A stretch of DNA of 31,881 bases from SIG607 sp045614505. Its GTDB lineage: Bacteria > Bacillota > Clostridia > Oscillospirales > Acutalibacteraceae. A program made the translations under genes and the position numbers. The notes under the pieces are model-generated. The model made no database searches. It had not been told where the DNA came from and saw only the letters and a program-made list of their open reading frames with translations. Location: assembly GCA_045614505.1 (NCBI GenBank), contig JAZLDA010000087.1, positions 1-31,881 on the forward strand. The letters run 5' to 3'. Below, piece after piece: positions 1 to 6,518 of the stretch. Numbering within the stretch: position 1 is the stretch's first letter; each line of letters starts with the position of its first letter.

Positions 1-153
1 GCAAATTTTTTCGAGAGTTTCGATAGATACCGACTCATCACGCCAAATCTTCGCCATAGCGTTGGTGGTGATTTTGGTCGCTTGTCTGAGTTGGGTATTG
101 GTAATCTTTTTGTCTATCATAAGTTTCTTTAATTTATCGTAAGAACGTGCCAT
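1..153 (-). CDS. XRE/Cro-type helix-turn-helix regulator, partial (C-terminus beyond the left edge)
   Basis: Fifty-one codons are visible from an ATG at 153, preceded by a good ribosome site (GGAGG, 7 nt spacing). The product begins MARSYDKLKKLMID and continues with KITNTQLRQATKI and TTNAMAKIW, the helix 2-turn-helix 3 pattern of short Cro/CI-like regulators, followed by a segment like SIETLEKIC. Proteins of this class, about 65-75 residues long, often sit beside integrases of Clostridia mobile elements and control excision or conjugation genes. That role is inferred here from position. The gene is read away from the recombinase at 401, with about 250 bases of shared regulatory DNA between them. 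The missing C-terminus prevents a closer family assignment. Confidence 0.75.
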   Translation of the reverse strand, partial: MARSYDKLKKLMIDKKITNTQLRQATKITTNAMAKIWRDESVSIETLEKIC

Positions 154-186
154 ATTGTAATCCTCCAATACAATAATTCATTTTAA

Positions 187-215
187 ATTATACCACACCC
201 TTCTACAAGAAACAA
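187..215 (-). promoter_or_regulatory. Probable promoter of the XRE-type regulator
   Basis: Read on the minus strand, TATAAT (187-192) lies 17 bases downstream of TTGTTT (210-215). The -10 is perfect and the -35 keeps the TTG. It would give a leader of about 30 nt before the ribosome site. Confidence 0.5.
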
Positions 216-256
216 CAATTTGTTTTGAATTTCTCAAAATATTTTTGATTTTCTTA

Positions 257-285
257 TAGACATACCGATTGCAATATGCTATAAT
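257..285 (+). promoter_or_regulatory. Probable promoter of the serine recombinase
   Basis: TAGACA (257-262) and a perfect TATAAT (280-285) are separated by 17 bases. The predicted transcript would start near 292 and carry a leader of about 110 nt. That leader contains two inverted repeats before the recombinase start. Confidence 0.65.
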
Positions 286-332
286 CAAATCACAAAGAAA
301 AATAGTACGGCATCATCTTCGCAAGCATCGCG

Positions 333-370
333 TTTGTGTACACAAAACACCTTGTTAGGGTGAGCCCTAA
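333..370. repeat. Palindrome and hairpin in the recombinase leader (operator or recombination site candidate)
   Basis: Two separate symmetric elements lie between the recombinase promoter and its start codon. TTTGTGTACACAAA (333-346) is a perfect 14-bp palindrome, the shape of a small dimeric repressor operator. TTAGGG (355-360) and CCCTAA (365-370) form a 6-bp inverted repeat around TGAG. The neighbouring XRE regulator could bind the palindrome. Alternatively, these repeats could belong to a serine-integrase att region, which also lies next to the integrase gene. Sequence alone does not decide between them. Confidence 0.5.
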
Positions 371-400
371 TACCCCACAAAATAAAGGCAGGTGAAAAGT

Positions 401-1972
401 ATGAAAGGTGTAATTTACGCTCGTTATTCAAGCGACCATCAGCGTGAAGAATCTATTGAAGGTCAGATTCGTGAATGCACGGCATTTGCAGAGAAAAATG
501 GAATCACTTTGCTTCATAATTACATTGATCGTGCTTACTCAGCTACAACCGACAATCGCCCTGCTTTCCAAGAAATGATTAAAGACAGTCATAAAAAGAT
601 GTTCGATGTCATTCTCGTTTGGAAACTTGACCGGTTTGCCCGCCACCGTTTTGATTCAGCGCACTATAAAAACTTGCTCAAAAAGAATGGCGTTCGCGTT
701 GTCTCGGCAACCGAGCCTATCTCGGACGGACCTGACGGCATTGTTATCGAAGCACTGTTTGAGGGTATGGCAGAATATTACTCCGCCGAACTTGCGCAGA
801 AAATCAATCGTGGTATGACCGAGAACGCTCTCAAATGCAAGTACAATGGTGGTACTCTTGCGGTGGGATATAAAATCAATAAAGAAACTCGTTTGTATGA
901 GGTTGATCCATTAACCGCACCAATAGTTACCGAAGCATTTAATGCATATCTTGACGGTAAAACGATGAAGCAAATTGCCGATGATTTTAATAATAAAGGT
1001 TATCGAAACACTATCGGCAGAAAGTTTTCTATTGATGCTATTTCAAGAATGTTACAAAACCGCCACTACATAGGTGAATATAAATTTAAAGATATTGTAA
1101 CTCCCGGCGGCGTTCCTGCACTCATACCGATAGAATTATTTAACGAAGTACAGAAACGGATTGCAAAAACAAAAAAGGCACCGTCAAGCCACAAGGCAGT
1201 TGACGATTACCTTTTAACAACAAAACTGTATTGCGGGCATTGTGAATCCTTTATGGTTGGCGAAAGCGGTACAAGCAATACAAATAAGATTTACCGCTAT
1301 TATAAATGCGCAACTGCGAAGAAACGTAAAGGTTGCCATAAGAAAGCAGTTCGCAAAGAATGGATCGAAGATATTGTAATTGCTCAAATCAAAAGATTCT
1401 TGATGGACGATGAAGCCATAGACAAGATGATAAAGATGGTTATCGAGTATCAAAAACAAGAAAACACTACATTGCCATTATTGAAACAAGAACTTCGCGA
1501 TGTGGAGAAGAGCATTAAGAATATGCTTGATGCCATTCAAAACGGAATTTTTACATCCTCTACAAAACAGCGTTTAGAGGAACTCGAAGCAAGGAAAGAA
1601 GATTTGGAAATTTCTATAGCGAAAGAGCAAATATTTAAGCCCTTGATCGAACCAAAGAAGCTTCAATTCTTCTTCCACAAACTTCGTGAACTTGATACCA
1701 CAAAGCTGGAGCACCGGCGTTCACTGATAGACAATTTCGTAAATGCAGTTTTCCTGCACGATGACCGCATCGACTTTGTCTTCAACTATCAGAAGGGCAC
1801 ACAAACCGTGACCTTCAAAGAATTGGAAGAGGCGTCCGAAGGAAGTTCGGATTTACTCGTGTCTGCTCGACCAAAAATCCGTGTTTCCTTTATGGAAGCA
1901 CGGATTTTTTTATGCCATTTTCTTTGTCTAATGAGTAGTAATTTTTATACTACCCAAGTATTAACTTTTTGA
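401..1972 (+). CDS. Large serine recombinase (site-specific integrase/excisionase)
   Basis: The protein is a 523-residue large serine recombinase that would insert or excise the element at attP/attB. The N-terminal resolvase domain (about 1-150) starts with VIYARYSSDHQ, giving Ser10 as the likely nucleophile, followed by ESIEGQ and WKLDRFAR. A recombinase DNA-binding domain follows (about 155-260). A zinc ribbon has Cys278, Cys281, Cys303 and Cys312, and a charged coiled coil covers about 360-440. ATG 401 is preferred over GTG 392 because AGGTGA sits 5-6 nt upstream of it. The last 30 or so codons are odd: a complete intrinsic terminator (1873-1910) lies inside the frame, and the tail after it looks like translated non-coding DNA. 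The frame closes inside the convergent trxB gene. Confidence 0.93.
   Translation: MKGVIYARYSSDHQREESIEGQIRECTAFAEKNGITLLHNYIDRAYSATTDNRPAFQEMIKDSHKKMFDVILVWKLDRFARHRFDSAHYKNLLKKNGVRVVSATEPISDGPDGIVIEALFEGMAEYYSAELAQKINRGMTENALKCKYNGGTLAVGYKINKETRLYEVDPLTAPIVTEAFNAYLDGKTMKQIADDFNNKGYRNTIGRKFSIDAISRMLQNRHYIGEYKFKDIVTPGGVPALIPIELFNEVQKRIAKTKKAPSSHKAVDDYLLTTKLYCGHCESFMVGESGTSNTNKIYRYYKCATAKKRKGCHKKAVRKEWIEDIVIAQIKRFLMDDEAIDKMIKMVIEYQKQENTTLPLLKQELRDVEKSIKNMLDAIQNGIFTSSTKQRLEELEARKEDLEISIAKEQIFKPLIEPKKLQFFFHKLRELDTTKLEHRRSLIDNFVNAVFLHDDRIDFVFNYQKGTQTVTFKELEEASEGSSDLLVSARPKIRVSFMEARIFLCHFLCLMSSNFYTTQVLTF
1873..1910 (+). terminator. Intrinsic terminator inside the 3-prime end of the recombinase frame
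   Basis: AAAAATCCGTG (1873-1883) pairs perfectly with CACGGATTTTT (1899-1909). The inner TTTCC/GGAAG pairs (one G-T) extend the stem to 16 bp around the loop TTTAT (1889-1893), and a run of seven T closes the structure. It would end recombinase transcription about 60 nt before the stop codon of the open frame. Confidence 0.8.
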
Positions 1973-2878
1973 CAGATATTCTTCGGCATAATGCACCGCT
2001 ACGGCGCCATCTGATACCGCTGTCACCACTTGACGAAGAACCTTAGTGCGAACATCACCAAGCGCATATACACCGTCTACACTTGTTTTTGTGGATTCAT
2101 CAGCAACCACATATCCGCTCTCATCAAGGATGACAGCGTCTTTCAAAAATTCAGTAGCAGGGCTTCTTCCAATGCTGATAAAAACGCCATCACAGACAAG
2201 ATCTCTCATAGTTTTATCTGTTACATTTTTTACTTTCACACCGTTTACACGGGTATCTGAAATAAACTCTTCAACCGTACTATTCCAGATAAATTCTACA
2301 TTTTTTGACTTCACAAGTGGCTCATGGAAGACTTTGGTTGCTCTCAGCGTATCTCTGCGATGAACTACATATACCTTTTTGGCAAGCCGTGAAAGATAAA
2401 GTGCATCTGCTGCAGCGGAATTTCCTCCTCCCACAACAACCACGGTCTTGTCTTTGTAAAATCTGCCGTCACAATGTGCGCAGTAATGAACACCTTTGCC
2501 GATCAGCTTTTTCTCATCTTCAACTCCAAGTTCGCGAGGATTGGCACCGCTGGCAATAAGAACTGTCTTTCCGCAGAAAACACCGTTAGTCGTTTTGACC
2601 TTTTTTATTGGTTCAAAAAAGTCGACACTCAACACCTCATCATATTCGGTTTTAGCACCAAACCGCTCGGCGCCTTTTTGCATTTTCATACCAAGGGTAA
2701 AGCCATCTATCCCTTCCTCAAATCCGGGATAATTATCGATATCACCGGTCAGCGCCATTTGTCCGCCCGCAGACAGTCTTTCCACCAATACTGTGTCAAG
2801 ACCGGCACGTGCGGCATATAAAGCAGCCGTATAGCCGGCGGGGCCTCCGCCGACAATAATCATATCATAAATATGCAT
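1961..2878 (-). CDS. trxB: Thioredoxin reductase
   Basis: This NADPH-dependent flavoprotein reduces thioredoxin in the cytoplasm. It is 305 residues, a normal bacterial TrxB length. The FAD-binding GGGPAG lies at about 10-15, the redox pair CAHC at 133-136 (followed by DG), the NADPH-binding GGGNSAAADA at about 150-159 with HRRDTLRA after it, and the second FAD signature GDVR near residue 275. The start ATG lies 6 bases after the trxA stop, and its ribosome site (GAGGAT) is inside the trxA tail, so the two are co-translated. It is the last gene of the MFS-SDR-trxA-trxB unit. Its stop overlaps the convergent recombinase frame by 12 bases. It differs from the AhpF-like reductase at 6518, which carries an extra C-terminal domain. 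Confidence 0.96.
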   Translation of the reverse strand: MHIYDMIIVGGGPAGYTAALYAARAGLDTVLVERLSAGGQMALTGDIDNYPGFEEGIDGFTLGMKMQKGAERFGAKTEYDEVLSVDFFEPIKKVKTTNGVFCGKTVLIASGANPRELGVEDEKKLIGKGVHYCAHCDGRFYKDKTVVVVGGGNSAAADALYLSRLAKKVYVVHRRDTLRATKVFHEPLVKSKNVEFIWNSTVEEFISDTRVNGVKVKNVTDKTMRDLVCDGVFISIGRSPATEFLKDAVILDESGYVVADESTKTSVDGVYALGDVRTKVLRQVVTAVSDGAVAVHYAEEYLSKS

Positions 2879-2884
2879 CGTCGT

Positions 2885-3193
2885 CTAATCCTCGATCATA
2901 GCAAGAATTTGTTGCTTTGACTTTGCTCCGACCGACTGATTGACAATCTTACCGTCTTTAATTACTACCAACACCGGAATGCTCGAGATGTCGAATTCCC
3001 GTGCTAATCCAGGTTCATTATCCACATTAATCTTACCAACAAGGTATTTTGGATTTTCTTTTGCGATTTCATCCACAATTGGAGAAACCATACGACAGGG
3101 ACCGCACCAATCGGCATAAAAATCAAGTAAAATTATTTTTTCACTGTTTCTAATCTCATCTATATTATTTTTATTTACACTGATTACTGACAT
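2885..3193 (-). CDS. trxA: Thioredoxin
   Basis: A 102-residue thioredoxin with the active site WCGPC (about 29-33), preceded by LLDFYAD, and the cis-proline loop SIPVLVV. It delivers electrons from TrxB to cytoplasmic disulfides and enzymes such as peroxiredoxins or reductases. The start ATG has AGAGGG upstream. It sits directly between the SDR gene (57-base gap) and trxB (6-base gap) on the same strand. A complete thioredoxin pair downstream of an SDR and an MFS transporter is an unusual gene order. It may simply share the transcript, or it may protect or reduce the upstream products; the latter is speculation. Confidence 0.96.
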   Translation of the reverse strand: MSVISVNKNNIDEIRNSEKIILLDFYADWCGPCRMVSPIVDEIAKENPKYLVGKINVDNEPGLAREFDISSIPVLVVIKDGKIVNQSVGAKSKQQILAMIED

Positions 3194-3250
3194 AATTCTT
3201 TTCCCTCTTTGCTTTTGAAATTTACTTAAAATGCGTTACATGAGCAGATA

Positions 3251-4048
3251 TTATCTGCGGCTCATCTTATCCGACAGGTCTCCATATACAGGAGTAGCCA
3301 AACCGAATCCACCTGACACGGTGAGTATTTGTCCTGTGGTATAGGCAGATTCGTCACTTGCAAAATAAACGACAACTTCGGCTATTTCCTCTGGGACACC
3401 CATTCTTTTTAAAGGAATTTGCCGCAAAAACAGTTCCCTGAATTCCTCTGACAGATTCTTTTCTACCGCATCAGTGGCGGTCATACCGGGAAGTACTGCG
3501 TTGCAACGAATGTTATTCTTTGCTTCGTGCACTGCTATTAATTTGGTTAGATAATTGATAGCGGCTTTACTCGTTCCGTACGCTACCTGAGAAATATCCG
3601 GCACGAGTCCACCCACGGAGGAAATGTTAATGATGCTTCCTCCTCCTTGTTTTGACATATATTTGACAGCTTCTTTACTGCCCATAAACACACTTCGCAA
3701 GTTTATATTTACGGTATCCAGAAATACTTCGGTATCGGTGCTTGAAAAATCAAGGTCTTTTCCGGGATTTGATGTGCCAAAGTTATTGACAAGCACATCA
3801 ATTCGTCCGGCATCTTTTATAACTTCTTCCACCATGGAAACATACGATTCCGGCTTTCCAGCATCGTTATAAACGTATTTTACTGTATACCCCTGCGAAA
3901 TAAGCTTATCTGCTTCTTCTTTGGCAAGGTCTAAATTCCTTGCCGCCATATAAACGCGGGCGCCTTCTTTTGCGCAAGCCTTAACAATAGCAAGACCGAT
4001 ACCTCTGGTAGACGCAGTAACCAAAACGACTTTATCCTTTAATCTCAT
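3251..4048 (-). CDS. SDR-family oxidoreductase, candidate 7-alpha-hydroxysteroid dehydrogenase
   Basis: A 265-residue classical short-chain dehydrogenase. The cofactor loop is TASTRGIG (11-18), with Arg16 and Arg37 favouring NADP(H). Other landmarks are NNFGTSNP near 88-95, the catalytic Ser (143 or 144), Tyr157 and Lys161 (YGTSK), and the helix residue Asn114. The whole-protein pattern resembles, from memory, the NADP-dependent 7-alpha-hydroxysteroid dehydrogenases of bile-acid-modifying clostridia: TRGIG with VYMAAR, GRIDVLVNN, NISSVGG, VPDIS, NIRCNAVLPG, FASDESAY and a GGFGLATP tail. FabG-type reductases usually have NNAG and a shorter tail. The start overlaps the MFS stop (ATGA), so transport and oxidation are probably coupled. 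The substrate is not proven; another steroid, fatty acyl or sugar alcohol remains possible. Confidence 0.85.
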   Translation of the reverse strand: MRLKDKVVLVTASTRGIGLAIVKACAKEGARVYMAARNLDLAKEEADKLISQGYTVKYVYNDAGKPESYVSMVEEVIKDAGRIDVLVNNFGTSNPGKDLDFSSTDTEVFLDTVNINLRSVFMGSKEAVKYMSKQGGGSIINISSVGGLVPDISQVAYGTSKAAINYLTKLIAVHEAKNNIRCNAVLPGMTATDAVEKNLSEEFRELFLRQIPLKRMGVPEEIAEVVVYFASDESAYTTGQILTVSGGFGLATPVYGDLSDKMSRR

Positions 4049-5463
4049 ATACTTTCTCCTTTATTCTTTTTGTAAATTTTCGGCAATAAAAACACGATAA
4101 ATATGCCGATAGCAACACAAATTATTTCAATAAAACTGATAAGTTTAATGGAATTCACGGAGGCAACGGTTTCCGTCAAACCGCTTTCTGCATTTGCCGT
4201 AACACGATTTGTAAACAATGGTACGAACACAGCTACACCGAGAGGAGCTGACAAATCTCTGAAAAGTCCGTATGTGCCCGTTCCCGAGCCAGCCTTTTCG
4301 TTCGGCACACCCGATAGAACTACCTTCATAAAAATTGTAGCATTACCTCCCAATCCAAATCCTAAAATGCCAAGCGAAGCTGCCAACAAAATCACAGACG
4401 AATCTGCAGTGCATAACTGCATAAGCGCACAACCAATACCCGTAATAGTCAGTGAACCGACGAGCACATATTTCGGCTCATATTTGTCCGCAAGAGGTCC
4501 TATCAAAACAGAACCCAAAGCCATTCCGATATACATAATGGAAATAGCATATCCGGATATAATGGTGTTTTCCGGTTGCGTGTAGTTGACAAATACAATG
4601 ATATTAGTCATATTTGCCTGCATAAGACCTTGTGTCAAGAATAGGGCGAGCACTGAGAAAATGAACACCTTGCGTTTCATAAAATCCCATTGTAAAATCG
4701 GATTTTCCGCCCTTTTTTCCGCGAACAAAAGACCGAAAAACGACAGAATTGCTGCTATTAAGATTAAAACAAACAAATTGGATGTCCAACCAAAGTTTTG
4801 TCCGAAGGACGGCAAACAAAGAAGAATGCCAAAAAATATAAAAACAAATAGCGTACCTAATTTATCAAAGCCTTTCAGGTTATTATGTTTCGATGGAGAA
4901 TTTATAGGTACTAAAATACATAACAAAAAAACAACGGCACAGATGCCGACGCACACCCACATCATAGCGCGCCATCCGTAAAACTTAATTAACAAGCCGC
5001 CGAGTGTCGGGCCGAAAATGACGGCACAGCTTGATATAAGCATATAAAGCGAAAATCCTTTTGCCTGTTTTTCTGGCGGGAATTCCGTTACGATATAGGA
5101 CATGACTACTGGCGCTATTGCGGCACTGCCGATACCAACGATAAAGCGCGCAATCAGCATAAATAGGAGTGACGGTGCTACAGCGGTCAGAAGATTTCCC
5201 AGTAAAAACGCCGCAATCCCGATGAGTAATGTTGTTCTTCGCCCGATGACATCTCCCAGTTTACCAAGTATGGGAGCACCGGTAGCAGTCGATATAGCCA
5301 TTGCCAGTGCCGTCCAAGTAGTGTTGTTATAATTAAGATTTAAGTTCTTTACAAAGGCGGGACCGAGCACAGTAGTAAATCCGCCTATAATACCAACAAG
5401 AAAGGCTGCTAGAGCAAAAGGTACAAAACCAGACAAATAATTTGTTTTATTGTTTGTATTCAA
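4045..5463 (-). CDS. MFS transporter, DHA2-like (about 14 membrane segments)
   Basis: A 472-residue major facilitator with roughly fourteen hydrophobic segments, as in the DHA2 drug:H+ antiporter group. The motif-A loop GKLGDVIGRR lies between segments 2 and 3, and a motif-C-like GPTLGGLL is in segment 5. The start is TTG at 5463: it has a strong ribosome site (GAGGTGA, about 5 nt away) and no nearby ATG. It is the first gene of the minus-strand unit and overlaps the SDR start by 4 bases. That overlap suggests the carrier moves the SDR substrate or product, for example a bile acid, across the membrane. A multidrug efflux role is the alternative. Confidence 0.88.
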   Translation of the reverse strand: MNTNNKTNYLSGFVPFALAAFLVGIIGGFTTVLGPAFVKNLNLNYNNTTWTALAMAISTATGAPILGKLGDVIGRRTTLLIGIAAFLLGNLLTAVAPSLLFMLIARFIVGIGSAAIAPVVMSYIVTEFPPEKQAKGFSLYMLISSCAVIFGPTLGGLLIKFYGWRAMMWVCVGICAVVFLLCILVPINSPSKHNNLKGFDKLGTLFVFIFFGILLCLPSFGQNFGWTSNLFVLILIAAILSFFGLLFAEKRAENPILQWDFMKRKVFIFSVLALFLTQGLMQANMTNIIVFVNYTQPENTIISGYAISIMYIGMALGSVLIGPLADKYEPKYVLVGSLTITGIGCALMQLCTADSSVILLAASLGILGFGLGGNATIFMKVVLSGVPNEKAGSGTGTYGLFRDLSAPLGVAVFVPLFTNRVTANAESGLTETVASVNSIKLISFIEIICVAIGIFIVFLLPKIYKKNKGESI

Positions 5464-5483
5464 AAAATCACCTCGTTTTATGG

Positions 5484-5505
5484 ATAGTATAACCTGTTAT
5501 GATGT
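5484..5505. promoter_or_regulatory. Divergent promoter region with a candidate shared operator
   Basis: The 92 bases between the two TTG starts contain ATAAC-CT-GTTAT (5489-5500), extendable to an imperfect 10+10 repeat over 5485-5504. It overlaps a minus-strand -10 (TATACT, 5486-5491) for the MFS unit. It also overlaps a plus-strand extended -10 (TG-T-TATGAT, 5495-5503) for the superoxide reductase operon. Neither has a good -35, as expected of regulated promoters. One regulator, for instance of MarR type, could govern both directions. No regulator gene lies beside it. Confidence 0.45.
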
Positions 5506-5555
5506 ATTTATTTGTTCATCTGCGGGCATACTTTCCATAGAAAGGAGGATTTGCT

Positions 5556-5933
5556 TTGGAAAAACGATTTTTTATTTGTGAACATTGTGGCAACATTATC
5601 GTAAAGGTACGAGATGAGGGAGTTGCTGTGCAGTGCTGCGGAGAAAAAATGAAGGAAATCATTCCGGGAACAAGTGATGGTGCTGAAGAAAAGCATGTTC
5701 CTGTTTATGATGTGCAGAATGGGAAAGTTACCGTTATTGTTGGTGAGGTTGCGCATCCCATGACACCCGAACATTATATTGAATGGGTATGCTTAGAGAC
5801 CGAAGACGGACTTCAATATAAACTATTAAAGCCGAATATGGCACCGAGCATTTCTTTTTTAATATCCGAACAGGATAAAATTAAAGCTGTATACGCTTTT
5901 TGTAACAAACACTGCCTATGGAAGGCACAATAA
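5556..5933 (+). CDS. dfx: Desulfoferrodoxin (superoxide reductase)
   Basis: This 125-residue superoxide reductase converts superoxide to peroxide without making O2, the usual strategy of strict anaerobes. The N-terminal desulforedoxin-type Fe centre is complete (Cys8, Cys11, Cys27, Cys28). The catalytic Fe(His)4Cys centre is complete too: His47 (in EKHVP), His67, His73, Cys116 and His119. The start is TTG at 5556, set by AAAGGAGGA about 7 nt upstream. The peroxide it makes would be the substrate of AhpC, encoded 21 bases downstream. This explains the operon order superoxide reductase, peroxidase, peroxidase reductase. Confidence 0.95.
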   Translation: MEKRFFICEHCGNIIVKVRDEGVAVQCCGEKMKEIIPGTSDGAEEKHVPVYDVQNGKVTVIVGEVAHPMTPEHYIEWVCLETEDGLQYKLLKPNMAPSISFLISEQDKIKAVYAFCNKHCLWKAQ

Positions 5934-5954
5934 ATTACAGTAAGGAGAATTACT

Positions 5955-6518
5955 ATGTCAATTATTAACAAAGAGGTTTCTGATTTTAAAACTTATGCTT
6001 TTCACGCGGGAGAGTTTAAAACTGTTTCTAAGGAAGATATTCTCGGTAAATGGAATGTTTTCTTTTTCTATCCTGCTGACTTTACCTTCGTTTGTCCTAC
6101 AGAGCTTGAAGATCTGGCAAACAAATATGAAGAATTTAGAAACGTAGGCTGCGAAGTGTATTCTGTATCCACTGACACTCATTTTGTGCATAAAGCATGG
6201 CACGATGCTTCCGAACGCATTAAAAAGATTAACTATCCTATGCTTGCCGATCCTACGCATGCGATCTCGAAGGATTTTGAGGTTCTCATTGAAGCAGATG
6301 GTTTGGCAGAGCGCGGCACATTTATCATCAATCCCGAAGGCAAAATTGTAGGCTATGAGGTAACGGCCGGAAATGTCGGCAGAAACGCGGAAGAGCTTTT
6401 CCGCAAAGTACAGGCATGTCAGTTTGTTCATGCACACGGTGACCAGGTATGTCCAGCCAACTGGAAGCCTGGAGCCGAGACATTAAAACCCAGTCTCGAC
6501 CTTGTGGGCCAGTTATAA
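5955..6518 (+). CDS. ahpC: Alkyl hydroperoxide reductase C (2-Cys peroxiredoxin)
   Basis: A 187-residue typical 2-Cys peroxiredoxin of the AhpC class that reduces H2O2 and organic peroxides. The peroxidatic cysteine is Cys47 in FTFVCPTE and the resolving cysteine is Cys166 in VCPANWKPG, near the C-terminus. Length and both motifs match the family. The ribosome site TAAGGAG lies before the ATG. The stop codon shares one base with the start of the AhpF-like gene (TAATG), so the two are translationally coupled and the downstream reductase is its likely electron donor. Confidence 0.97.
   Translation: MSIINKEVSDFKTYAFHAGEFKTVSKEDILGKWNVFFFYPADFTFVCPTELEDLANKYEEFRNVGCEVYSVSTDTHFVHKAWHDASERIKKINYPMLADPTHAISKDFEVLIEADGLAERGTFIINPEGKIVGYEVTAGNVGRNAEELFRKVQACQFVHAHGDQVCPANWKPGAETLKPSLDLVGQL

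Larger units (their letters stand above)
1..1972. mobile_element. End of an integrative element carrying a large serine recombinase (left boundary outside the window)
   Basis: The segment holds a divergent pair: a small XRE-type regulator running off the left edge and a large serine recombinase. This is the usual layout at one end of an integrative/conjugative element or prophage using a serine integrase. To its right the recombinase meets, tail to tail, a chromosomal-looking trxB gene. The exact junction is not visible. It probably lies near the 3-prime end of the recombinase (about 1860-1960), because the reading frame there continues past a strong terminator into sequence that looks non-native. 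That location is inference. The partner attachment site is not in the window. Confidence 0.6.

Noticed and set aside
6449..6517. Upstream ATG extending the AhpF-like protein by 23 residues
   Set aside because: The extra part lies within ahpC and reads as out-of-frame coding sequence. ATG 6518 gives the normal N-terminus at the FAD fold.
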